NCBI GenBank assembly: GCA_038380795.1
Contig: CM076259.1
Location: forward strand, 68,787,741-68,851,740
Length of the DNA stretch: 64,000 nt
Source of the DNA: Pyrocephalus nanus
Lineage: Eukaryota > Chordata > Aves > Passeriformes > Tyrannidae
Reading direction: 5' to 3'
Part shown: positions 10,501-24,000 of the stretch, one piece after another
How the letters are laid out: the number at the start of each line of letters is the position of its first letter
How positions within the stretch are numbered: position 1 is the stretch's first letter
Notes under the pieces: model-generated
The model's database searches: none
Told to the model about the DNA's origin: nothing
What the model saw: only the letters and a program-made list of their open reading frames with translations
Made by a program: the position numbers and the translations under genes

Positions 10501-10920
10501 TAATAGATTTTATCTTAATGTTCGCTGTTATTTCTATTCCTCGTGGGTACGTCCAGCCTCATGAATACTGATGGCAATAAACTCGCAGGCTTTGAGGAGT
10601 GAGTTCATTGGCGACACGACCATGGTGTAGCCCTACTTTTATGGCCCGAGATGCTCAATAAAGCGAAGGAGGCATATAAACATATATATATATAACGTAT
10701 TTACATGTTTTGTCCGGCTTCAAATGCAAGAAATAAGCAGATTTCCTTAACTGACTGAACTGCCTATCTCGAGAAAGTAATAAAGTAACCCCTTATTCCC
10801 ACAGTGAAACGATTTATAAATTAATTACTGTAACCCATTGTATTTGATTTCTCTTTTTAGGATTCCCCAAAGATAAATATACTAAAGCTTATGATATTAA
10901 GTATTAACGTCTGATCATAG
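10495..10920. promoter_or_regulatory. Candidate conserved non-coding element A upstream of POU4F1
   Basis: This is unique, non-repetitive sequence with homeodomain/HOX-like motifs, including TTTATGGCC near 10,638 and AAATTAATTAC near 10,818. A short (TA)n run sits at 10,681-10,694. Plus-strand AATAAA hexamers are at about 10,576 and 10,659. The enhancer role is inferred; no transcript evidence is available. Confidence 0.3.
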
Positions 10921-11249
10921 TTTGCTGTATATCTCGACTTCAAAAAAAATGTTAATATGGATCTCACCGCTCACTCTAAATCTTCTGGATATTTTTATTT
11001 CACCAAATGTTAGCTTTACATTTTGTAGTCGTAGTATTTGTCCTACCCTGAGTGTCAGTGGGAGCACTGAGAGAAAACCTACAGTACAAGTGTTATTTGG
11101 TGAAGTTCACAGAAAGTCAATATCCTATTTAGTGCAAAAGTCATTTTCCATTTAGATGATAAAAATTAACCTTCAGAAAAAAAAAAAAAAAAAGTAAAAA
11201 GGACCACAACAAAACCCAACTAACCCTTTGGGTGAATGCACAAAAAGTA

Positions 11250-11400
11250 TTTCCTTGTCCTAATGAGGACTTTCCTTACATCAGCAAAGATCAGCTAATT
11301 ACTGATGTACAAGCCGCAATAATTGCTTTTGCAGCCAAAGTGTAGAATGTTGTCATATTAAAAATTGAAACGCTTGATGGTGATTTAAGTCCCAAGGTAG
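11250..11400. promoter_or_regulatory. Candidate conserved non-coding element B upstream of POU4F1
   Basis: This is a unique block with repeated homeodomain cores: GCTAATTACTG at about 11,295, CAATAATTGC at about 11,316, and a TTGATGGTGA segment near 11,374. There is no ORF and no transposon similarity. It resembles vertebrate developmental enhancers but has not been tested for conservation. Confidence 0.3.
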
Positions 11401-11859
11401 TTCACAACGTCCCCTTTCGGGTAAGGAAGGAGACCAGAGGAGCCAGGCAGAGGTCCGGTGGAAAACACTACAGGTCCTGTCGGTAGTAAAGTTTCTCGCT
11501 CTTTCTTAAAAGTGATGCGGAGGAATTAAAAGCTAACCAAGACGCCCTTCCAGCAAGACACCTCCCAGACCCTGCTCGCTTTTCACACCTGCTCCGTGGG
11601 CAAACCAGCTGCTGGCCCGCGCTCTCGCTCCAAGGACGCCACATTTCGATGGGTTAGCCTGAAAACGCAGCTTTCCTCCTCCCGGAAAGACACGGAGAGG
11701 GGTCGGAAGGGGCAAGGGTCGATCGTCAGCCGCGTCTCACCGCGCTCCGGGGTCCGCTCGGCTGCTCAAACAGGGAGCGGAGCGCTCGGCTTCCCCCGTC
11801 CCCCCGCGCGAATCAAAGCACCTTCCGAGGGGCTGGGAAGTAGTTGCCTTGTCATGTAA

Positions 11860-12010
11860 CACATTGCCCTGATTTATTATAAAATTTTAACGAAATCATG
11901 CATATTTTAACAGCCTTTAATCACTGCATGAAAATTTAATTCATGAACTGTAGCGCGTTTAAATAAATGAAGTGTTAATTCATTAGGATTAATTAATTTG
12001 TTAAAGGATT
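11860..12010. promoter_or_regulatory. Candidate POU/homeodomain-binding enhancer about 5 kb upstream of POU4F1
   Basis: The motifs are very dense: ATGCATATTTTAA near 11,898, TTTAATCACTGCATG near 11,916, TTTAATTCATGAA near 11,935, TTAATTCATTA near 11,975 and ATTAATTAATT near 11,989. POU4 factors prefer sites resembling GCATAATTAAT. Brn3a is known to autoregulate through upstream sensory enhancers in the mouse. The equivalence of this block to those is an inference. Confidence 0.4.
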
Positions 12011-12328
12011 GTGTGCAAGGTTAAGGTGGAATAAAAACTCTTTGTTAGTTTCGAGTCTTAATCACCGGGTTTTGTTAACAATGAAGGTGGGGAAAAAAAG
12101 AAAAGAAAAGAAAAAAAAACACACCAAAACAAAACAAAAAAACCCCCAAAAAACCCCCAAGCAAATCCGCGATGCTGGTTTGCGTAGGGCCGGGGAGCCC
12201 GGGGAGGGCAGTGCCAGGAGAGGAGCGAGCCTGCAGGACACCTTGGCCTCCCCCGGCTTTTCTCCAAGCCGCCTTCCTGGCCGACACTTCTCTCCCCAAA
12301 ATTTGGAGACAGCTCTGAGGCGACCGGG

Positions 12329-12360
<32 letters not shown>

Positions 12361-15300
12361 AGAAAAAAGAACCAAACAAAAAATCCTGACACCATTTTCT
12401 GTGAGGTCTGGATGCCCACGTAGCCATCCAGCCCTCTGGCTGGTCCCCACTGCTTTCCCAGGCATGCACCAAGCAGAGTGACCTGGGAAAAGGACAGGGA
12501 CCCTTCTCATCAGTGCCTGGTCCCCAGGCTCCCCTGACACATTCTGCTGGCTTGAAACCAGCACCCGATGGCCCAACAAGCATTAGGTAGGAGTGGTAGC
12601 TGCCTGGTAGGTAGCCTGGCTACTTGTCCACCTAGCTTCCCTGAAAACCAGCAGACAGCACCCACACTGCCTCTAAGAGCTTCAGAGGGGAGACTGCTTT
12701 CTATTGAGAAAAGCCAAAGAAACCAGAATAGTTTCATCCTCTGCTGCTATCTCTCACTACATTCACAGCTGTTAAAGCATATACAAGCTTTCTCCTATGC
12801 CAGCTGTGCTTTTCCCTCAACCCTTCAGCCAATGATGATGGCTTTTCCAGTTAGAGCTAAGGGACACCGAGGAAATAGCTCAACTTTGGGCCACAAAGAC
12901 AAGACAGACAGGCCACTCCTTTAGACCAGGCCTGACAAGTGGGTGGCTTGTCACAGCAGTAGACTTGTCACTGCTGCAAGTGACGAAGGCACAGGAAGGG
13001 CTGGACCTGTGTTACTACCCATCAGGGAAATCCTTGGAATAACCATGAATTACCTTAGAGCTGCTCTTCCTCTCACCTAAACCTGGGAAGGAGGAAGTGA
13101 GAAGCCTTAGTCTATATACACATGGTCCCATACCAAAAAGCAGCAAGGAAGGAGTGTCCACAGCCTGCAAAATATTTTTCATAACCACAGCACAGAAGAG
13201 GTGTGTAAAGACTGTATTTCAAGCCTAAGGTTGCTAGCAGTCAGAGGCATGACTTCGATGCTGTGCAAGAATTAGGATCAGACTCAGTTAGTTTAAACTG
13301 CCTTTAAATGGGATTACTGGGGGAGGGAAACAGTGAAATGAAGAATGTTGAAGGATAGGAGACCCAAGTTAGCACATCCTGTATTGTGTGTACAAGCTAT
13401 TCATTGTCCCCTTTCCCCCTTTTTAAGGATAATTCACAAATAGATAATAAAGCATATTTAAACTCAAACACAGCTCAAGTCACTATCTGGTGCTGGCAGG
13501 CAGGGCTGTTCTGGCAGCCCTCACCCAAGGAAGAACTGGGCAGAACTGGGCTCCCACAAAGCTTTAGGGAGGCATGGAGAAGCAGGTCACTTGTTAAGAC
13601 TTCATGTAGGTAAAAAACTGCCAATAACAAAGTAAAAACCTGACCTTGGCAGTCTTGCTCTTATGTATAACCCAGCAGATTTCACAGGCAACAAACCTAG
13701 GCTGGTAGCAACCTCATTTTTTTGTGTTACCTATTGTCCTGGAGAGAATTCTCCTGTGTGAAAATCTGCAAGTTGCCTTGTATTTAGTATAGGAGGTATT
13801 ATTAGATGAAGTAAAAATTTTGTGAGCTATTAAATATCATTAGACATCATAGATCTCCTCTGTACATCAATTTTGAAATGTCTATTGTCAAAAATTAGCA
13901 GCAATGAACTCTAGTTTAGGCAGTTTCATTACATGCAGAAAGAGATTAGCAAGCACAGCATTGACAGAATGTAACCTGGAGAAGTGAAAGAAACCTCATG
14001 TACAGCCTGTACAAATTTATAAATGAAGAAACCCTAGTCATTACATATAGTTGAAATTTTTGAGTTGATATTGCATTGATCACACTACCAATTTTAAGCC
14101 AAAAGGAATGCAATCTACACTAACCAAATAAGACAGGAATTTAGAACAGTTTCATCTTTACAACTTGTGGCACATAAAATGCTCCTATTTACAGCACTGG
14201 ATGAAATCAGAGATGAAATCACTATAACTGTGGCTGAGATCTGAGAGTATGAGAGAACTTGGAAATCAAGTAATTACAGATAACGACGATAGCTTCCTTG
14301 CAACTATGTAGAAAGTTACCAGCCCAGAGCTGGCAGGCTATACAACATACAAGCTCCCACAACCATTCCAAGTGAAAAGCCAGCACTCAGCCTGATGCTC
14401 CGCTCCCTTTCCCACCTGGAGAGTAAGAAATTTATGATCTTGATTTTCAGCATTTAACCTTGGGCTTGGCTTTTCTATCCATTCAAGTTGCATGATATGT
14501 ATAGTCAAAATACACCTATTGAAGAGAGAGCGTGTATGTAGTGTTCCTGAACAAATGACTACAAAGAAGCATAAAAAAACCTCCACTGTTTTCCTTTATT
14601 TTAGTTTGATTTCAGGCATGACACCAGTTGTATTGTTTCCATAACTGAAAGGGAAAAATGAAAAAACAGAGTCTAAAATGAAGACCATACACCCTCCCCC
14701 CCCACTCATCCCAATGCCACAGTTAAACAAACCCACAACCTATAGCACTTATTAACCGTGTATTTGTGGTTGTTCTGTAACAAAAGGATGTTTTAAGAAA
14801 GTGTTTGTGGCAGCATTTTTTGATTTATTAGTAAAACTAGCCAAATCAAGTAACAGCTCATGTCCAGATGGTTTTGAGAACTCCCTAATTTTTGAAAAAA
14901 TATATTAAAATTGAACAAATAGATTTTTCTGTGAAGATTAGAATTCAAGTGGTATACTGAAAGCAGTACATGAAAGCACAATGCCATCCTGCCTGTCATC
15001 AGGAAAGAGTCCTTGCATGTGTGGCTTGAACAATGATTTTTTGGTAAAGCTCAAAAAAGAAAAATCCCAGTTTAGAACGAACACAATTACATAAATGCAT
15101 GCCCACATTACAATGTGAAATGTAGTTGTTGTTCTTGTAGTCTTCAGGACTTAACTCTACAAAAGATAAGCCAGTCTACTGAAAGTTTCCAAGTGGCTAT
15201 CACTCTTTCCAAAGGGACAAAGGGCTGTGTATGGATTTTTCATATCACAGGTATTGATGAAGTGAGGTCGTCTGTTTCCAAGAAATGCCATCAGAGGCCT

Positions 15301-15711
15301 ATACAGAAAGAAAAAACCTGCATCTTGTAATTAAATATGCCCTTAAAAAAACCCCCACAATAATGCAAAGAAACCAATTTTGCTCTGCTGCTTAATTAGG
15401 TCTCCTGCCTGTGGCAGGCCATCACATTATGTTGACCTATGCAATACTTTATGGAAAAGTCACCTCCAGAGAGGCCGAAAGCCATTTCCATCAACTGTAT
15501 CGATGCTGACACTAGAATGGTAGTATGTCTAACAAGGAGGAGGAAGGGAGATTTATTTTTTTTTATTCATAAGCTCACATTCATGCTTTACAAAACTTAA
15601 GATACCTATTTTCCAAATTAGGGGAAAAAAAGTTTCCCCTTTTTTTTTTTTTCTTTTTTTTCTAATTCAATATTTGAGGCAACATCAAGGATTACAGTGC
15701 TTATAACATGT
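12011..15711. other. Intergenic DNA between POU4F1 and OBI1
   Basis: There is no supported gene. It contains A-rich and GA-rich patches (12,090-12,150 and 12,330-12,372), a short C run (14,695-14,703) and T runs at 15,550-15,563 and 15,638-15,661. I recognise no transposon. The last few hundred bases could belong to a longer OBI1 3' UTR, because further minus-strand AATAAA hexamers occur near 15,551. Confidence 0.5.
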
Positions 15712-16526
15712 TTTATTCAATTCACATAGAAAAGCATGCAGTATTAATGTGAAATGGTACAGTATTAATGTAAGATGTTCAGTGCACATTAGGTAAACAA
15801 GTCATTAGCATACAAACCCATTTTTATGGTCTATACGGGCATACTAAACACACTTAGAATAACAATGCTTTTTGGGAACTAAATTAAAAATTGTGCTTAA
15901 CTTCAAAAAAAGACAAACCATGATTGCAGTGTTAAAGAAGAGATGTTTTCTAACTGAAGTGCTGTAACCCTGAAAAGAAAGGCTGCTCTCTTATACCCAC
16001 CTAAAACAAGAGCTTCAGTACAGTACAGTGCTATTAAACAGTTTGAGCAGCAACATTTCCTCTGGGAGGAAAGTTTTATGGCAAAACTAACATTGTTTTA
16101 TAGCAACTTCATGAATCCATAGGATATACAGCCAGTAGCTGCCTTACACGCAAACCCCCGCGATCTTAGGAACAGAAAACATAACCTTTAAAACTAATTC
16201 TTACAGGAATGACTGATTTGGTAAGTCCATTTAGAACTTCCTGTTCAAGGGAGCCATTAGCTGTGCTCACAACTGGAAGACCATGTAATCTGAAAACAAA
16301 AGAACACCTCAAACCTCCAAGTACATAAAATACTCAGTCAAAGAAAAGAATCTGGAATGGTTCTTGCCTAGGAAAGAGCTTGCAATGGGCAAGGGAATGT
16401 TTAGTTTTCACACAGATGAGAATGACAGGATCAGATTGCATGAAGTTATTAAAAATTCAGTTCACCTGTAAATATTAAACATTTGCAGGTTTATCACTTT
16501 AAATCACGTTTGATTTCCAAGAAGAG
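15712..16526 (-). other. OBI1: Probable OBI1 3' UTR
   Basis: This AT-rich sequence follows the OBI1 stop. A minus-strand AATAAA hexamer lies at 15,717-15,712, about 810 nt past the stop, and is a plausible polyadenylation signal. No frame here resembles protein-coding sequence. The real 3' end needs transcript data, since other hexamers exist further downstream. Confidence 0.5.
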
Positions 16527-18030
16527 TCAGTTTTTGGTGGTTTTTGATGGACTAGCACTGGAAAGGCTGCTTTGAATTTTCCTCTTGGTTGACTGACTGA
16601 CATTTTTATTTTTCCTTTCAGCTGTAAAGGAAGACACCCAAGGAGGACTAAGCTGACTGTGCAGATCAGACGACATCTTCAAAAAACAGGAACCAACCTT
16701 TTGTTCCTCAAACAACCTTTGTGAGTTACTGAACAGTACACTTGGGGAAAACTCCCTTTGAAATAAAGAGTTTGAAGGTTTGCTACCACTAGCCACTGCA
16801 TTTTGGCTTGCAAACAGCAGAAAGGGGTCATTCATATCTAGGTCAGATGGGGAGAGGTTGGAAAACATAGCAGGTTTCCAGCCAGTTCTATCAGCTGCTA
16901 GATCGCTTGTCTCTGGACACTTCATTGTCTGTTCCTCATTCATTTCTTCCAGTTTCTTCTCAGTTCCATTCAGAAGCTTAGGGCACTCTGTTGACTTTGA
17001 AGAATTATCAAGATCAGAGGACTTGAAATTATAGCATGGACTCTTGCTGTTGTCTGACTCAGACATCATTGAGTCCAACTCAGAAATTTTATCGAGGTAG
17101 GCAGCATCCATAGATGCCTCACTGGAGGTTCTTGTGCGATTCATTTCCGAAGAGCAGAGAGTATGTAGCCTTTTAGGTAAGCAAGAACTCGTTTTATCAC
17201 CAGACTTCACTGTTGTCTCATCTGACTGATCAGCCACTGAATTTTGCTCTGATTCCTCAAAATCTATGTTTTCAGCAAAATTTGTTGGGCAGGTGCCCCA
17301 AAACCCTGATTTTCCTGTAGTAAAACAATTTAGCTTCTTTTGACTATTACAGCTGCTTGTGCTGCGTTCGGGAGAAGCTTTGCTGCCACCATCTGAAGTG
17401 CCATGAAACTCTTCAAATTTCAGTTTTCTCAGGAATGTTGATGGTTTCCTTGCATTTTCTTTTCCATCAGGAGTGTTCAACTGAAGGCGACTGAGAGACA
17501 GAAATGGTGTGCATGGTGGTGGAAGATCATAAAGTTCTTCATCCTTATATGGGGTACATTCCTCAATTTTATTCCACTGCTCTTCTAAGCAGGCATCCAT
17601 ATTTGTACTATTTTCATCCAGGACAACCCTGTGACATCTTGGAAATAGTTCTTTCTCTGTGGCACGCTGGGTATTTGAGCTATTCAAACTATCTTGACTA
17701 GAAGTGCTTAAACAAGTTCCACGACTTGCCAGCTGTTCAAGACTGTCAGGACTTTGACTGGTAGTCAAAGCTTTTTTCTCCTCAACTGGGGTTTTCAAAC
17801 AAGTTGCATCTTCACTGCTCTCACCTCCTTCAGTATCTGTGGAAAGTGCTCTCTCACTAACAGCACTCACTGTCTGGCTTCCTTTGCCTGCATTTTTCAG
17901 CTGTAAAAGCTGACATTCCATTTCTTCTATGTATTTATCACTTCTTTCCAGTGCCTTTTTCAGACGGTTCATCTCACGTTCACTTTGTTCCACTTTGGAC
18001 TGAAGTGCAGCTACTGTAAACCTACCAAAC
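16527..18030 (-). CDS. OBI1: OBI1 coding exon 6 (large terminal exon)
   Basis: This exon has 1504 nt. Its first base completes the split lysine codon after the acceptor CTCATTGCAG, and it runs to the TGA at 16529-16527. It encodes residues 214-713. The final coiled coil ([20 protein letters not shown], then [17 protein letters not shown]) ends at about 259. A Ser/Thr/Glu-rich, poorly conserved middle contains [20 protein letters not shown] highly conserved island begins [20 protein letters not shown] at residue 509 and ends KSPC at 545, and the tail reads [16 protein letters not shown]. The frame runs open upstream into the intron to 18116, but the acceptor and homology fix the exon start. 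Confidence 0.96.
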
Positions 18031-21000
18031 CTGCAATGAGTAAAAAAGAAAGAAAATATTAAGCTGGAAAAAGACATTCTCATGATGCCTTGCAAGCTAA
18101 TTTGAAGACAGAGCAAAGCGATTAAACACTGTGTTAATTTGAAAACAAAAGTTATAACTTTTCTCTGTTAATTATGAAAAAAATACTAAAATCATCACAA
18201 ATAACATACAGGTGGAGGTGATATGCAAAAAGACAAAATTAAAAAATTAGTAGTAGCGAGGCAATAACACACAGATTACCCTTCCAGGGGCTGGTTCTAT
18301 CAATTCAACTCAAATATGCATGAAGAATTATCCCCTAAAACAATGGCAAAGATTTATGATAACATTTGAACAGTGGTCCACATCTTGAAATATTTACATT
18401 CAATCATTTTCCTACAGTACAGCAGTGTTTTACAACACATTTCTTTCACAATGTCACCTTGTCAAATACAAAATGCCAATATGAAATGCAGAAAATGCAA
18501 TAGTCCTTTGAGGTGGTTTAAATACTTATATAGACCATTTCAATTATGTTCCTGTTAGATATACAGCTTTTCCTCCCCCGTTCTGTGGACAGCATATCCA
18601 CTTACTTCAGAGTTACTTGTTTTTTGAGCTTTACAACTGGAATAATCTAATTTCTACCTTGACTCCAATACAAAAACCTGCCACTTGTGGTTTGTGAAAG
18701 TTGTGTACTTGTGGGGCTTCCAGTTTGAGCACATTTTCAACTGCCAAGATACGGACTTGCCTTCCCCCATCCTCCACCAGCTTTCAAGACTGACCTTCCC
18801 CAGAGGGCAGGTGAAGGTTTCAGCTCTATGCCCTGACCAATTCTAACCTGTCACTGACAGGTGAGCACCAGGGAATTCCCTGCTCCATCCAAGGCCTTCA
18901 ATTTATAAAAAGAAAAAAACAATTAAAGTTCTGGTATTATTAGAAAGGAGGGAAGGACCTGCAGCCACCCTACAACTCTGACAAATAAGGTTTTATATCA
19001 CAAAGAAATGACAATTCTGTCTGTGGCCTTACACTAAATCTCCACTTCCCATCTTGCATCTCTGTGTTACAGCATAAGTTTATATTCACTCTTCCAGCAC
19101 AAACACTGCCTGGAATTTCTACCTTTTCTCTCTGCCTGTCCCTCCCTAAGAGTCACAGTGAATTTACATTCCATTTTCCCCATTCCATCCCCTTACCTCT
19201 TCACAAAATGCTCCCACTGCAACCCTTAGAACAGTGAAATCTGAAGGTAGTATATCTGTGGCCTGCAACTATACTGGCAAAATATCCATGGATCCATGTA
19301 TGCATTTCCAGCAAACAATCAAACTGTATTCCATTTCTTCTAATTCATGAGCTAAAAGCAGCAAGAAACTGTTGTATGCTGACAACTGCAATACAATTAA
19401 GTGAGTAGCTGGGGAAAGGAATAACGGGTATCACAAGCCGCAAACAAATTGGGCGAAAGTGACCAGACCTACTGATATATTTCACCATTCAACTGCTTCA
19501 GTATATTTGAAGAACTCTGAAGACTTTGGTGTAGATGGGTCCGTGGTGGGTAAGATTCACACAACAGTCTAAGTTCTGTCAAAGCACTGCTATTAGATGA
19601 TTTGCAAAATCAGATCAGCCTAAGCTTCACGGAGTTTTGGTATGTGCCACTCACTGCCTGGCTGACAAAAAATGCCAAGATTTATATTTAGTAAGAATTT
19701 TTTTCCCCCTATAAGAAGCTGGCTGGATTGGAACTCAGTCGAGGCAAGGATCCCCCCACCTCCACAGTAGCTCTACCCAATTTTCTTTGTGTTCATAAAA
19801 AAGAAGACAGAACATTTTTCATTTGCTTATGCTCCAGAAAAGTTTTTTTAATCGATTATAGCACTTTCTCCACTTCTAGCTGCACACATGAGGGGAATGG
19901 GAAAAAAGGCACAGACAACTTTCTGTCTCCCCTATGAAACTAGATAAAAGCAGAATCACAGCTCAAGAATTTTTTCCATTATATTGTCAGGTGAAGTGGG
20001 TTACATGAAATAAGCATCCTCCTATACAACACATTTTGGCTTATTTCCTCCTTCAGTTAAAGGAACACAGATTTTGTTTTACAATATGGAAGGAGTCAAG
20101 ACCTTTCCCAAGCAAGACCTTTCCCACTTCTTAGGATGATCCAAAAGTATTTATTTTGCCCTTCTCTAACAGACCTGTTCACATTATCTTACAGATGCAA
20201 ACCCTACACTGCTTAATAAAAGACAGAAAGATAATGCAATAATACAATTTAGCTGAATAGACAAGTGAGAGAAATGGAAAATGCTTCCGTAAAATAAGCA
20301 AGATTTTCTCGAGTCTGCTGTAACAGACACTCTGACATAAAAATTAAAACATGTTTACATTTATATGCATACCTGGTAATTCCTTTTTAATGGAAGAATG
20401 GTGTAATATGTTTATTTAATGCAAATAGCATTAGTGACAGTCTGAGATTTGCTTATGAGGAAGAAGCACTGTATTCTCAAGTGTAACTTTTATAACAAGT
20501 GTCCTCAGGTTAAAAAAATACAGTATGTTGTTCAAAGGCAAATAGCATCACTAATATGTTAATTGTTGCAGAGGGATGTGCTTGGGAATTTTGGTTTTCA
20601 GAAATGAAACATATGACAAGCTGCCTACAAAGTTACTTCTGCAGTTAGGCAAAGAACAGTAATTGCTTTCTGTTCCTGCTTTGAGACTCGCATGCATTTA
20701 TTTCCTAAATTTTCAAGGACATGGATTTTTAAGACAGCCCTATTACTCCAGACCAGAGCATGACACAGGTGTTCTACTGACTGACCTAGAAGGTCAGCAG
20801 AGGGTTTAAGGCATTCACATTTCGGTTAAAGAAGCCAGAATCCTGCTCATCTCCCCAAACCAAACCACTCATAAGAGATTTTCTCCTCTTTTCCCTTCAG
20901 ATGTACAGTGAGCTGTTATAAATGAAGAAATTATGGTCTGATACTAACAATAGAATGCAGTACAGTTATATGAAAATAAATTTAAGTTTCACCTGACAAT

Positions 21001-24000
21001 CTAGATAAATTTCCTGAAGTATTTGAACTATTTTACACTTAGTAACAAGTTGATGCATTCTTCAGTAGAAGTTAAGGTATTCAGTATACATGTGATAAAG
21101 AGCATACATATACTGAAGGAAAGCCAGACCCTCACATGTGGACAAAGACTTGTTCTTCAGTTGCATCACTGAAACAATGACTTTGGATCTCAATGCATGT
21201 GTGTTGAATGCATCCTTTCTATAAAAAACTGAAAGCCTGGAGAAATAAATGGTCACTCATAAAGTGACCAGAAAGACATGTCAGGTGGGATTTGGATTCT
21301 TCAACGCAGACACTTAACGACATTTTAGACCACCTAAAATCTTTTACGTGACTGCTGACCTCCAGTTATCACTTTGGAAGGATACACATATTCTGTAGAC
21401 CCTGTGTCACAGCTACCAGCCCCAGGGAGGTGTATTGGATATGTTACAGTGTCTGAGGTGATACTGGATGTCTAGATGAACACTTGAACCCCAAATTTCA
21501 GGGTCTTTCCTCCATCAGTCTTTTTTTCTTGACCCAGCATGATTCTAACTTGACAGAAAGCTACAGTCAGCTCTCATTTACAATGAGCAAGAAGAACTAA
21601 CACATTATTCCACAACTGCTCCCTCAGTTATGTTTGAGTACTCCTATCCTGCTTCTTTCTGAGATACAGTTAATTTACTTCACAATAGCTAGTATGGGGC
21701 TATGTTTTGGATTTGTGATGGAAACAATGCTGACAACACAGAGATGTTTTAGTGCACAAGAAGTTGGGAGGGGACACAGTGGGGACAGCTGACCCAGGTG
21801 ACCACAGGGATATGCCACATCATAAGGCATTGTGATCAGAATATAAAGCTGGGGAAAGAAGAAGGAAGGGTGTGATGGTGTTTGTTTTCTGAAGTCACAG
21901 TTACATGTGATGGAGCCCTGCTTTCCTGGAGATGGCTGAACACCTGTCTGCCTGTGAGAAGTGGTGAATGAAGTCCTTGTTTTGCTTTGCTTGTGTATGG
22001 CTTTTGCTTTCCCTATTTAACTGTCTTTATCTCAACTCATGAGTTTTTTCGCCTTTACTTCTCCATTCCTCTACCCTGGGAGGGGAGTGAGTGAGTAGCT
22101 GTGTGGGGCTTAGTTGCTGCCTGGGGTTACACCGTGACAGCTTCTGAAGAAGTCCATATAGAAACTGTTCGGGAAATTGAAAAACAAATTTCTTTAGTTG
22201 TTTCTTCTCTTCTTATATATCAGTTCTGCAAATTCAGCTTTAGGGTTTTATTTTCACACATCAGTGACCACGAACTGTAGCACATCTGTCTGGTTGAGTT
22301 CTTAAGTGATATCAACTCAGTTTAAAACCACAGAACCTCACACTAACATTTCCCTTTGTGGATAGTAAGTAGCTGCAACAAACTTTTCTTGTATAATCAC
22401 TTACTGAAGAAGACTGAGGCTGCAAGGATGCTATGGAAATTGACTCTCCAGTTCTAATCACCTGATGGCCCAGGCTGGGGGCCACCCTGCAGCTCAGGAT
22501 GCATGAGCATGATCCATACTCCAAAGGAAACAAAGAGGGAAAAGTGGAAAATGACAATGCACAGTCAGGGCCTGTCACAGTTTGAGATAAGGGCAATGCC
22601 AGAGTGTACAACCAAACCCAGTTCCATTATGTAGATACAAGTTTTCACATATTCTCTTGGATTCTACAGTTAGGTGAGAAGAAAGAGGCAGGAAATCCAA
22701 GAACAAACCGGCTGAAAGCCGTACTAGCTTCTACAGCCCTTCTGTGATATCGAATACCAGATGCAGCTGTATGAGAACAACTTCTACAATCCCCCTCTAC
22801 ATTACCTATGAAAAGTGATCTCCTGTTTCTGCAAATCAGACAATATCCCAGATTTTATACAAAACTGCCTTAAAACTACGTCATATTTGCACAGGCATGT
22901 TTAAGAAGAAAAAACCAGTTACTGTAAGACAGGGGCCTTTTTCTAGCAAGCAAAAAAAAAAAAGTCAAGACATATACTGTTTGTTGGATGACTGTAGAGC
23001 AGCAGGATTTGAACAGAACAGACAAGTCAGGTACTTTCTTTGAAATGAGCTTCCCCTTTCACTTAGAGAATTGGGTGAATTTAGACAAACATGCAAAGTC
23101 TCTCCAAGTATTTTAACATCTTTCAGTGAAGCAGCACTGGTTTTCCATATAAGAAAGGCAGATTATACCCAGGGCCAGCAAACAGCATACACCAGAAAGA
23201 ATTACTTCAGAATTACTGAAAAAAAACCCCTACCAGAAAACCCACAAAACCAGACTGTAATCTGAACGTCCTTACCCATCTGCTTAATGTTTAGACCTTT
23301 AGACTTTAAGCCTGGAGTGAGTGCTTCCTCTGGATTTAATGCTATGACTCAAGAAATCAAGAGTTCTTTTGAAGGCTACTTTATTCCATATTCTCCTATT
23401 TACTTTTAAGGCCACACTGCAGCTGGTCTTTGAAAACGGTCACTCTTATGGAATAACAAACTTGTGGAGCAGTAAGAACAGAGCCCAGTTTTCTATCAAG
23501 GAAGATTGCAAAGTTCTTACCTTCTGCACCCTGGACACAGGTTACTAGAAGCCTATTTGTAGGTTCAGTAAAATGCAGACTGAATTAAAAACTCTGGCAT
23601 GAACAGACGTATTTGACTTAGATAAAAATTCAGTGTCGTAATGAATGACCCAAAAAGTCAATAGTCTTAGATTTTAGTGTGCAAGTACCTGATGTCAAAA
23701 TCTAGACAAGAGAAATAGTAAAACTGGAGATGGAGAACCCCTCCTCCCTCTTCAAACTACAACAATAAAACAAAACCAGAGAAAAGAGATAATGCAACAA
23801 TTTTCTGCATTTTACAGATAGTTTTTCAGACTGGGATTTTAACTGGCAGAAGGAATTAAATATTTAGGGAAAAGGCTCCTAGGAAGCCTAGAAGTCTGGT
23901 TCAAGCTAATTTGAATCTAACCATTCATAAAATACACTATACCCTGGAGTAGATGGACTTGCTAGTTATTTTCCTTCAGGTAAAAAGCAAACATCCTCTT

